Assembly: GCA_023954745.1 (NCBI GenBank)
Contig: JAGSHC010000045.1
Location: 1 to 33,363 of the forward strand
Length of the DNA stretch: 33,363 nt
Reading direction: 5' to 3'
Origin: Deltaproteobacteria bacterium
Lineage (GTDB): Bacteria > Myxococcota_A > UBA796 > UBA9615
Shown here piece by piece: positions 24,084 to 31,800 of the stretch. Position 1 is the first letter of the stretch; each line of letters begins with the position of its first letter. Made by a program: the position numbers and the translations under genes. The notes under the pieces were generated by a model. It was given only the letters and a program-made list of their open reading frames with translations, ran no database searches and was not told the DNA's origin.

Positions 24084-24808
24084 TGTCGGGATTCGCCGGG
24101 GGATGTGCGGTTCAGGTCGAGGACAGCCCAGTCGTAGGCGCGGGCGAGGTCGCGCAGGCGCCAGTCTGGGTTGATGCAGAACGGATGGCCCACCACCGAC
24201 AGCATCGGGACGTCCGATGCGGAGTCTGAGTAGGCGTGGCATGAGCCGAGGTCGTGACCGACGGCGCGGGCATCGTCGGCGATGAGGCGCGCCTTGCCGG
24301 GGCCGGCGACGACCGGGCGCAGAAGCTTGCCCGTCGCCTTTCCCTTGCGCATCTCGAGGCGGTTCGCGATGACCGCGTCGGCGCCGAGCTCTTTGGCGAG
24401 GGGGCCTACCGTGATGTCGAGGCTGCCGGTGACGAAGACCACCCTGAGACCCGCGCGGCGACACTGCGCCACGAGATCGCGGGCGCCCTTGAAGATGCGC
24501 GGCACGATGACGCGCTCGTGGGTTTGCTGGGCGAGCACCACGAGGCGGTCCTCGCTCATCCCTTGGTAGTGGGAGAAGAGCAGCTCGTTGAACCGTCGAC
24601 GGTCGCGGAGCTCGGCTGCCGCGAGGGCTGGCGCGGCGAGCAGCGCCTTCCCGATGCGCTTCGCCGACTGCAGCGGCGTCGGCTGCTGCGTGAGCAGGTG
24701 CAGCATCGGGTGCAGCAGGTTCGTGCCGACGAGGGTGCCGTCGACGTCGAAGTAAGCCGTTGCGCGGTAGGCCGGAGCGGGCGCGCTGTGGGGTGAGGGT
24801 TCTCCCAT
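24080..24808 (-). CDS. HAD-IB family phosphatase (first gene of elb-like operon)
   Basis: A 242-residue HAD-superfamily hydrolase of the phosphoserine-phosphatase-like IB group. Motif I is FDVDGTL with Asp21 and Asp23, motif II is VTGS (126-129), motif III is Lys172 in GPGKARL, and motif IV is YSDSASD with Asp195 and Asp199. The helical cap lies between 35 and 110. It overlaps the LarA-like gene by 4 nt (ATGA), so all four operon members are translationally linked. Members of this group remove phosphate from serine, lysophosphatidate-like or other phosphomonoesters. In the operon it may dephosphorylate a lipid intermediate. No strong ribosome binding site is visible in front of ATG 24808. Confidence 0.9.
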   Translation of the reverse strand: MGEPSPHSAPAPAYRATAYFDVDGTLVGTNLLHPMLHLLTQQPTPLQSAKRIGKALLAAPALAAAELRDRRRFNELLFSHYQGMSEDRLVVLAQQTHERVIVPRIFKGARDLVAQCRRAGLRVVFVTGSLDITVGPLAKELGADAVIANRLEMRKGKATGKLLRPVVAGPGKARLIADDARAVGHDLGSCHAYSDSASDVPMLSVVGHPFCINPDWRLRDLARAYDWAVLDLNRTSPGESRQ

Positions 24809-24896
24809 GGGGAAGGGAGGATCCCGGGGCTTGGCCTTCTGGTCAACCCTCGGCCGACTTTGCCCGGCTCATTGCGCCGGTCAGAACACTGGAAAG

Positions 24897-25499
24897 TCAG
24901 ATGCGGCGGAGAACCTGCTGGCAAAGGTTCTGGAAGCTCCGCTCGTCGGCCAGCTTGCTCCAGTGACAGCTCACCTCCACCGCTCCTCCGTCCGGGCTGC
25001 TTCCCACGGCGAGGAACAACGTCTCTTCCACGCCCGCGGCGCTGCGGCCGAGGACCCGGGTGCAGTCGACGGGCTCCTCCTGCACGGTGCAGGTGGGCTC
25101 TCCGAGGAGAACCATGGGCATCCCGCCGCTCTTGAGGGAGGCGATGGTCTGATCGGTCCAGGTATCGAGGCGGTCCGGCGCCGGGGGCTCGTGGTCCCAC
25201 TGCACCTCGAGCCCGCCATCGGGGCAGGTGACCGTCAGGGTGCTCCCCTCCTCGGCGGCGGTGCAGCCGTCAGGGAGCCACATGCGCTCTGCCGTCGGGC
25301 GGGGCGGCGGGGCCGGGGCTGGGGGCGGGGCGTGCGCCGGCGGGGGAACCACCTCGACCGTCACCTGGGGAGCCACGGCCCACACGTCTCCCGAGGTGGC
25401 AGGAGCGGTCGCCTTCGTGGGGATGGCGTGGCAGCCGGCGAGGGTGCTGAGGGCGAGGGCCCAGAGGAAGGTTCTTTGGTGAGTGCTGGAGTCGGCCAC
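24897..25499 (-). CDS. Lipoprotein of unknown function
   Basis: A 200-residue secreted protein with a lipoprotein signal (FLWALALSTLAGC, Cys23). A Pro/Ala-rich linker (PPPAHAPPPAPAPPPRP) follows, then a compact Cys-containing domain (about 73-200: DGCTAAEEGSTLTVTCPDGG, PTCTVQEEPVDCTRVLG, NLCQQVLRRI). The Pro-rich stretch would span from the membrane into the periplasm. The GTG start at 25499 has no strong ribosome binding site. It lies 88 nt upstream of the HAD gene on the same strand, so co-transcription with the elb-like operon is possible. I do not recognise the domain. Confidence 0.78.
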   Translation of the reverse strand: MADSSTHQRTFLWALALSTLAGCHAIPTKATAPATSGDVWAVAPQVTVEVVPPPAHAPPPAPAPPPRPTAERMWLPDGCTAAEEGSTLTVTCPDGGLEVQWDHEPPAPDRLDTWTDQTIASLKSGGMPMVLLGEPTCTVQEEPVDCTRVLGRSAAGVEETLFLAVGSSPDGGAVEVSCHWSKLADERSFQNLCQQVLRRI

Positions 25500-25544
25500 C
25501 TACAGAAGCTACCGGTTGTCTGCCAACCAATCACGCACGAAATG

Positions 25545-25579
25545 AGGGTCTTGTCTTACAGACCCTTTCGGCCAGGGTC
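25545..25579. repeat. Three alternating AGGGTC half-sites
   Basis: AGGGTCT (25545-25551), its inverse AGACCCT (25560-25566) and a further AGGGTC (25574-25579) lie between the divergent lipoprotein and acyltransferase genes. The middle arm can pair with either neighbour, giving two mutually exclusive hairpins of 6-7 bp, or the set could be two overlapping operator sites. Confidence 0.6.
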
Positions 25580-25601
25580 GCTCTGATCCGAGCGGCCGGG
25601 C

Positions 25602-26471
25602 ATGATGCCCTGGATGACGACTCCACCCTCCTCGGACCCCTCGTCCCCAGAGGCCCGTCTCGGGCGCCCGGTCGAGCCGAGCCGCAAGCCTTTGCCGCTG
25701 TTGCTCGCGACGGTGCGCCTCCTGTCCGTGGGCTTCGTCATGGTGCCGATCAGCATCCTCTACTGGGTGCTCTGCGTGCCCCTGCTTCCGTTTCGGGAAC
25801 GCCGGATCGAGCTGGGGAACCTCTACGGGAAGATCATCGGACGCACGGTCCAGCGCCTCACGGGGATCATCCCCGAGATCCACCACCGCGAGCGCATGGA
25901 GGAGTATCGGCCGGCCATCTACGTGATGAACCACACCGCCACCATCGACATGTGGATCGGCATGTGGCTGTGCCCCTATCGCGGCTGCGGCATGGCAAAG
26001 AAGGAGATCGTCCGGGTGCCGATCTTCGGTCAGGCCTACTGGCTGTCGGGCCATCTGCTGCTCGACCGCGGGAATCGGGAGAAGGCCATCGCGTCCATGG
26101 ACGCTGCCCGCCAGGTGGTCCAGAAGCATCAGCTGTCGATGTGGATCTGGCCCGAGGGCACCCGGAGCCGGTCGGGCCGGCTGAAGCGGTTCAAGAAGGG
26201 CTTCGTGCACATGGCGATCGCCACGGGCCTGCCCATCGTCCCCTGTGTCGCCCACAACGCGCACCTCTACTGGCCTGGCGGTGGCATCAAGGCGCGGCCT
26301 GGTCGACTCCAGATGGAGATTCTGCCGGCCATCTCGACCGACGGCTGGTCGTCCGAGACAGTGGAACAGCACGTGGACGAAGTCATGGACGCGTTCCGCG
26401 CCGTGCTCGGTGAGAACCAACAGGAGCAGCTGGAGCCGCCCGCCCCCGCCGAGGCCCCGCCTCAAGGCTGA
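25602..26471 (+). CDS. PlsC-family 1-acylglycerol-3-phosphate acyltransferase
   Basis: The 289-residue product has one or two N-terminal membrane segments (LLLATVRLLSVGFVMVPISI and the following LYWVLCVPLL). The LPLAT motifs come next: motif I His111-x4-Asp116 in MNHTATIDMW and motif III WPEGTRSRSG (183-192). RGNREKAIASM is in the motif II position. This is the classical PlsC pattern for acylating lysophosphatidate at sn-2, placing the enzyme at the inner membrane. It is separate from the PlsC domain inside the megasynthase and divergent from that operon, and so may finish the same lipids. Start ATG 25602 or the in-frame ATG 25614 cannot be told apart, as neither has a clear ribosome binding site. 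The C-terminal tail is Pro/Ala/Glu-rich. Confidence 0.92.
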   Translation: MMPWMTTPPSSDPSSPEARLGRPVEPSRKPLPLLLATVRLLSVGFVMVPISILYWVLCVPLLPFRERRIELGNLYGKIIGRTVQRLTGIIPEIHHRERMEEYRPAIYVMNHTATIDMWIGMWLCPYRGCGMAKKEIVRVPIFGQAYWLSGHLLLDRGNREKAIASMDAARQVVQKHQLSMWIWPEGTRSRSGRLKRFKKGFVHMAIATGLPIVPCVAHNAHLYWPGGGIKARPGRLQMEILPAISTDGWSSETVEQHVDEVMDAFRAVLGENQQEQLEPPAPAEAPPQG

Positions 26472-26616
26472 CGCCGCGCTGCTGCGCTGCGCCTCGAGAA
26501 CCCCATCGCGGGGCAGGCCGCCAACGAGGAGGTCCTGCCCGAGGGCCGGCGGTGACACTCATGGGGCATCTGCACGAGTCGGCAGCCTGACCGGCGACGA
26601 GCTGGCTCGCCTCTTC

Positions 26617-26637
26617 GGCCGAGGTCAGGCCTCGGCC
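26617..26637. terminator. Hairpin between convergent genes
   Basis: GGCCGAGG (26617-26624) and CCTCGGCC (26630-26637) form a perfect 8-bp GC-rich stem with a five-base loop, between the convergent acyltransferase gene and the small exported-protein gene. There is no long T-tract, so it is a candidate bidirectional terminator only. The rest of the gap (26472-26616) shows nothing recognisable. Confidence 0.45.
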
Positions 26638-26647
26638 GCGGTCGGCC

Positions 26648-27034
26648 TCAGCGGCTGGCGTTCTTGATGGAGACCGCGGAGGACGGCGCGCGCTCTCGGG
26701 CAACCACCACGCGGGCGCTGTTGCGGAGACGCTGCGACTTCTTGGCGGCGACGATGACCTGACGCTTCTGACGCACGGCGGTCACCTGGATCTCGATGAG
26801 GGTGAGGTGCGCCTGCAGCTGCTCCATGCGTGCCTGGCCGTCGTCGGTGCCCAGCCGACCCTCTTCGTGCAGGGCCGACATCTGGTCGCGGGTGACGCGA
26901 GCCTCGGCGTACAGCTCGTTCTGCAGGGTCATGAGACGACCCAGCTCCATGTCGCTCTTGGGAGGAGCGGCCATCGCCGGGGCGGCGGTGAGGAGGGAGA
27001 GGGCGATGATGGTGAGAGTGATGATGCGGTTCAT
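26648..27034 (-). CDS. Small exported helical protein behind a sigma-54 promoter
   Basis: From ATG 27034 (GGAGG eight bases upstream) the product has 128 residues. The N-terminus MNRIITLTIIALSLLTAAPA plus MA is a good Sec signal. The mature part is almost all helix with high Glu, Gln and Arg content: SDMELGRLMTLQNELYAEAR, GQARMEQLQAHLTLIEIQVT, AVRQKRQVIVAAKKSQRLRN. This would make a periplasmic helical hairpin or coiled coil; the short mid-part EEGRLGTDDG may be the turn. The C-terminus is basic and Ser/Ala-rich. No family is recognised. Its promoter is a near-exact sigma-54 site, so expression probably needs an enhancer-binding protein. It is divergent from the radical SAM gene. Confidence 0.78.
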   Translation of the reverse strand: MNRIITLTIIALSLLTAAPAMAAPPKSDMELGRLMTLQNELYAEARVTRDQMSALHEEGRLGTDDGQARMEQLQAHLTLIEIQVTAVRQKRQVIVAAKKSQRLRNSARVVVARERAPSSAVSIKNASR

Positions 27035-27073
27035 TTTGTTGGCCTCCTTGCCACGATGCTTGCCCAATGAGAT

Positions 27074-27089
27074 TGCAGGGGCCGTGCCA
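27074..27089 (-). promoter_or_regulatory. Near-consensus sigma-54 (-24/-12) promoter
   Basis: The minus-strand sequence is TGGCACG-GCCC-CTGCA, differing from TGGCACG-N4-TTGCA in one base, with the invariant GG and GC at the correct distance. The predicted start point is near 27063, leaving about 29 nt of leader with the GGAGG of the 128-residue exported protein. Confidence 0.75.
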
Positions 27090-27134
27090 GATCGCTGATC
27101 GCACGACGGAGCCGGATCGGGGGTCCTTGGGGAC

Positions 27135-27191
27135 GTGTCCGGCGCGAGGGTCGGACGCTCCTCGAGGTGTCCGCGGACACTCGCGGACACT
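27135..27191. promoter_or_regulatory. Cluster of GTGTCC/GGACAC half-sites (candidate activator site)
   Basis: GTGTCC occurs at 27135-27140 and 27167-27172, and its inverse GGACAC at 27175-27180 and 27185-27190. The middle pair makes the perfect 14-bp palindrome GTGTCCGCGGACAC (27167-27180), and CGCGGACACT is tandemly repeated at 27172-27191. The palindrome is about 105-115 bp upstream of the start point predicted for the sigma-54 promoter, a normal enhancer distance. Confidence 0.5.
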
Positions 27192-27238
27192 CGGTGCGCG
27201 CGTCCCGGCGTCCCGGCGAACTGCAGGGGGAGCCGCCT

Positions 27239-27256
27239 ATGCTGAGTCCGCTGTGA
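27239..27256 (+). CDS. Five-codon leader ORF overlapping the radical SAM start
   Basis: ATG CTG AGT CCG CTG TGA follows a strong GGGGGAG (27225-27231) at seven bases. Its stop overlaps the GTG of the radical SAM gene as GTGA. The large gene has no ribosome binding site of its own at normal distance, so ribosomes may load on the leader and re-initiate. Confidence 0.45.
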   Translation: MLSPL

Positions 27257-28866
27257 TTCGCTCCTTCTTCCGGCCTCCCGAGATCCCTGCTCCCGTCGAG
27301 CGCACCCCCGTGGTGTTGCTGGGCGGACACCCGGGCTCCCATGACGCCAGAGCCCTTGCGGCGGGGCTCCCTCCCTGGCGCGAGGTGATGGGTGCGCTGG
27401 CGTCGGGTGCCGACGGCGTGCGGCTGCCCGTGACGCGAGACACCTTCTGGGACCTGCATCGCATCGCGGCGACCGCCGCTTACCTGGTGGGCGCCGGGCG
27501 CAAGGCCCCGGCGCTACCGCCCTTCGTTCCCAACCCACTGCCCGACGCTCCGGCGGCCCTCGAGGGATGGCTGGGGGAGTTGAGGGGAGCGCTCGAGGGC
27601 TTCGCTGTCCAGATCGACGCCCCGTCTGACGAGCTGATGGCCCTGCTCGCGACGGTGGCAGGGGCGGCCGACCCGCTGAACCGCGGGATCCTGCTTCGGC
27701 TGTTGGGGGCCCTGACCGGCGGAGTGTTTCGGGGGCCGGCGACAGTGCACGTGGACGTAGCGAATGCCTGCAACGTGAACTGCATCTACTGCTGGTTCCA
27801 CAGTCCGCTCAGCGCCGACCGGGAGGACGCCGCCGAGTTCGACACCGCGTGGCGGTCGGAGATGCTGGATTGGGCCACCTTCGAGAAGCTCATCGATGAC
27901 CTCGATGGGCTCGACGCGCGGGAGGACGTGCTGCTCTCGGGGAAGGGGGAGCCGCTGCTCCATCCCCAATGCTTGGACATGGTGCGGGCGGTGAAGGCGC
28001 GGGACCTGGGCTGCACTCTCTTCAGCAACGGCGTCCTCGTGCGAGAGGAAGCGCGGCGCGCCGTGGTCGAGGCAGGCCTGGACCTGCTCTACGTGTCTCT
28101 GAGCTCGGCCTCCCCCGAGGTCTACGAGGCGATTCATCCCGATCACGATGGCGTCGCCGAGCTCGAGGAGGTGCGCGCCAACGTGCGTGCGCTCACGCAG
28201 TTGAAGGCCAATCGAGGAACCCCGACTCCGCGCGTGATGATGGTGGACGTGGTCAATAGCCTCAACGCCCACGAGGTCCTCGACTTCTACGAGCAGGCGC
28301 GGGATCTGGGGGCGGAGCACGTGCGTTATCAGCTCCAGCACGTCCAGCCTTACAACGCCCAGCTGCGCATTCGCCCCGACCAGGTGGAGCAGCTGCGCCT
28401 GGACATCGCCGAGGCGCACCGTCGAGAGGCGGAGGGCGGGCCGAGCATCGTCCCCAACATCGACTGGCAGCTCGCGACGCTGGAGGTGAGCTCGGGGGTG
28501 TGGGGGCACGGGCGGACGCCGGATGAGGGCTGCTACGTGGGCTGGACGTTCTCCCGCACCTGGACCAACGGAGACGTCTCCTTCTGCTGCTCGCCGAAGG
28601 TCGTGGACTCGCTGCACGAGCGGAGCTTCAGCGAGATCTGGCAGGGCGAGCGGTACGCCAAGTTCCGCAACGCGGCCCGGGACTTGGCCACTCACGGCGA
28701 CATGACGTTCAGCAACGGCGCGAAGCTGTTGGGTGACCACTGCGTCGGCTGCCCGAACTACGAAGGCATCGGCAAACTCGCCGAAGACCTTCGCCGCTAC
28801 GGGCTCGAGCAGTTCGTGCGCGGCCGCGACCGCCAGCGCCTGAGGGACGCCTCCCCGGACTCCTAG
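27253..28866 (+). CDS. Radical SAM protein with SPASM-type C-terminus
   Basis: With GTG 27253 the product has 537 residues; the frame is open further upstream to 27067, but that part covers the divergent promoter and operator-like sites and is unlikely to be translated. The 4Fe-4S/SAM motif is C173-N-V-N-C177-I-Y-C180, followed by a GEPLLHP stretch of the SAM-binding core. The C-terminal cysteines C427, C445/C446, C497 and C500 (GCYVGW, SFCCSPK, DHCVGCPNYEGIG) fit a SPASM or twitch auxiliary cluster. Residues 1-165 are a helical domain without a motif I know. SPASM proteins modify peptides, proteins or small molecules by radical chemistry, or act as twitch-type enzymes in cofactor and sugar pathways. 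No RiPP precursor or transporter is obvious, so the substrate is open. Its stop codon shares CTAG with that of the convergent acidic-repeat protein gene. Confidence 0.9.
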   Translation: MIRSFFRPPEIPAPVERTPVVLLGGHPGSHDARALAAGLPPWREVMGALASGADGVRLPVTRDTFWDLHRIAATAAYLVGAGRKAPALPPFVPNPLPDAPAALEGWLGELRGALEGFAVQIDAPSDELMALLATVAGAADPLNRGILLRLLGALTGGVFRGPATVHVDVANACNVNCIYCWFHSPLSADREDAAEFDTAWRSEMLDWATFEKLIDDLDGLDAREDVLLSGKGEPLLHPQCLDMVRAVKARDLGCTLFSNGVLVREEARRAVVEAGLDLLYVSLSSASPEVYEAIHPDHDGVAELEEVRANVRALTQLKANRGTPTPRVMMVDVVNSLNAHEVLDFYEQARDLGAEHVRYQLQHVQPYNAQLRIRPDQVEQLRLDIAEAHRREAEGGPSIVPNIDWQLATLEVSSGVWGHGRTPDEGCYVGWTFSRTWTNGDVSFCCSPKVVDSLHERSFSEIWQGERYAKFRNAARDLATHGDMTFSNGAKLLGDHCVGCPNYEGIGKLAEDLRRYGLEQFVRGRDRQRLRDASPDS

Positions 28867-31800
28867 CGCAGGGTCAGGGGCAGCGCGCCGAGAGCGAGGT
28901 CGATCTTGTCCTCGTTCGGCTTGCTCTGGATGGCGAGCAGCGTGTTGAGCAGCGGCTTCGCCGTCTCCGGCAAGCGCTCCTCCAGCTGGCGCAGCGAGGA
29001 GCGACGCCCCTTGGGACGACCCTCTTCCATGCACGCGGACACGGTCTGGAACGTGGCCACCCGCAGGCGGTCGGCCGTGGCCTTGCTCTCTCGCGCGGTC
29101 TGCACAGCGCGGGAGACGCACTTCCGGGCGTCCCGGTCCTTGCCGGCCATGAACAGCAGCAGGCCGCGGTAGAGCTCCACGTCCGGGGACGGGTGCTGCT
29201 CACCGAGGTTGGTCGCCTTGAGGTATGCCGTCTCGACCTCGGAGAGGTCCTCACGGGCCCACAGGAGGTGGAGGAGCATCGCGTGCTCGCCGGGACGCTC
29301 GTTGGTCTTCGCCAGCTCGACGGCTGCCTCCTCGAGAGACTCCCCACCCAGAGCGGTGAGCACGAGGTCGAGGGCGGCTTCGCCAAGCTGCTCGCGCGGC
29401 CCGGCGTTGCGGATGGGCTCCGGGGCGGCGGCCACCTCTTCTTCGGCAGCTTCGGCGTCTTCGGCCTCGGCGTCCGCGGTCTCCTCGGCCGGGGCGCCGT
29501 CGGCCTCGTCGGCAGGAGCGGCGTCTGTGTCCTCGGTGGGCTCGTCGGCGTCCTCGGCCGAGGCCTCTTCGGTGGCTTCGTCGGCCTCTTCGGTGGCCTC
29601 GTCGGCCTCTTCGGTGGCTTCGTCAGCCTCGGCAGGGGCCTCGTCGGCCGCGGCCGCGGCAGGCTCCTCGGCGGCGTCATCTGCGTTGGCGGCGGTCTCG
29701 GGCTCTTCCTCCGCCGGCTCGGGCTCAGGCACGGGCTCGGGCTCGATCACCTCGGTGGGCAGGTCCGCGTCGGGGTCCGCGTCGCGGTGCAGGCGCGCGT
29801 CGATGGCGTTCATGGCCCGGAGGCGGAGCAGTTGCTGGCGGCGGGTGGTCTTGGTGTCGTCGTCGGCCTCGGAGCCTTCGAGCCGCTCCAGGGCGGCGGC
29901 GAAGCGGGCGTCGGCGGCGAGGCGGAAGCCACACGCGGACTCGGTCAGGGCGAGATGAGCGATGACCTCGCTCCGCTCGAGCAGCGGGAGGTTTCCGAAG
30001 CCTTCGTGGACGACGATGTCGTTGAGCAGCTCGCGAGCCGTCGCATGGTCGACGCGACCGCACAAGGCAGCCGAGATCCCGAGGGCCACGTGCACGGCCA
30101 AGGAGGCATCTTCGGTGAGCAGCGCGTCCCGTGCCTCAGACCAGGCAGCGGCGATCTCACTCAACTCTTCGTGACGCCGCGCGTCCCTCGCCTGGGTCAG
30201 CAGCCACAGGCCGCGGACTCGCGGGGGCGTCGCGCCAGGCAGCTCACCCAGGAGCGGCCGGCTCGTGCGCACCAGCCGCTCGAGGACGTCCGTGTCGCGG
30301 GGGTCCTTGCGGGCCTGGGCGTCCAGACCGAGCAGGAGCTTCAATTGGAGTCCGGCGTTGGCGCCGATGCGCTTCCGCGCGCGATGAAGCAGCGGGTCGG
30401 CGAGCACGGTCCCGGCCAGACGCGGGATGAGCGCGAGGAGCTGGTCGGTCGCGGCCGTGCGATCGATGGCGGCGATGCTCTCGAGCGCCTCCAGCGAGTC
30501 GGTGCCGATGGGGAAGGCGCCGTCGAAGTGGGGAGTGCGCAGGTGCTTGTTGGCCGCGTCCGCCGCGGGGCCGCCGTCGCGAGTGGCTGCAAGGAGCCGG
30601 GCGTAGGCGAGGTACCCCTGAGCCTGCAGGCGGGCCGCAGAGACATCGGCGGGGGCGCTGCCGTCGGCGCCGACCAGGACTGCGGAGTCGAGCTCCCAGC
30701 GGGCGAACTGATCGGCGAGGGCCTCGCCGCTGTCCTGAAGCGCGCTGGTCAGGGCGTCGGTGATCACGGTGGGCTCGGCGAGCTCGAGCTCCACGGGGCC
30801 TGCGTCGGCAGGCGGGGCGTCCACGGCCTCGGCGGCCTCGGTGGTCTCGCCGGCTTCGGATGCCTCGCCGGCCTCGGATGCCTCGGCCGCTGCGCCCTCA
30901 GCGTCAGCTGCGTCTCCCTCGGACGCCTCAGTGGCCTCGGTCTCGTCGACGCTTGCCGCCGCCTCGTCGGCCTCTGCGGGGGCCTCTTCGTCGCTCGCTT
31001 CGGGGGCCGCCTCGGCGGCTTCTTCCTGGGCGGGCTCGTCGACCACAACCACGGGCTCCGGCACGACCAGAAGGCCGGGGTGGGAGAGCACGACGCGCAC
31101 GTCGGTCTTGTCGCCTTCCGGGAGCAGCCAGCCAAAGGTCAGGCGGAGCGCGTCGCGGGCGGCCTCGACAGGATCGGTCTGGGTGGTGGGCACGCGGAAC
31201 GGGAGGGCCTGTCCGCACCGCTCCAGGCTCGCGAGGTGCGCGAGCACCGTCGCTTCGGCGTCCTCGGCCGTGAAGTCGACGAAGGGCGGGATGGGCAACT
31301 TCTCGGTGTCTGCGTCCCAGCCGGTCCAGAGCACCCCGGCCACCGCGCCAGGGACGTCATCGCTGGCTGGCTCGAACCACACGAACGCGGTGATCTCGTC
31401 TTCGTCCCGAGCCCAGTTCCGGGCGGGAGCGCTAGCCCACTTGCCGGTGGGCACGCTGGGGCGGCGGGAGCGTCGTGACCGGCGGCGCTTGCGGTCTCCG
31501 CGCTCCTTGCGGTCTCCGCGCTCCTTGCGGTCGCGACCGCTGGGCTCGCTCTCCTCCGGTGAGGCCTGGGCTCGACCGTCTCGGTCCCGCCCACGGCCGC
31601 GGCTGCGCCCCTTGCGGCCACGACGTCGGGCCGGCTCGAGCCCTGCGCGACGCGCTGCAATCCAGGCCTCAGCCAAGCTGGTGAGCTGCGCCCACACCGG
31701 CGTCTCACCGCCGAGGTCGGCGCGGACGCGCTCCACGGCCTGCTCGAGCTCCTGCGCGGGATCACACGCGGAGTTGACGGTGCGGCGGGAGCGCTCGAGG

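Noticed and set aside
20623-24137. Two long plus-strand open frames opposite the megasynthase and LarA-like genes
   Set aside because: They are antisense shadows common in very GC-rich coding DNA; the minus-strand genes have complete catalytic motifs.
28863-28866. Shared CTAG of two convergent stop codons as a regulatory overlap
   Set aside because: A 4-nt convergent overlap is common in compact genomes and shows nothing more by itself.
29193-31478. 761-codon plus-strand open frame opposite the large acidic protein
   Set aside because: Gly/Leu-rich low-complexity translation arises from the repeats of the real gene read backwards; no ribosome binding site or motif.
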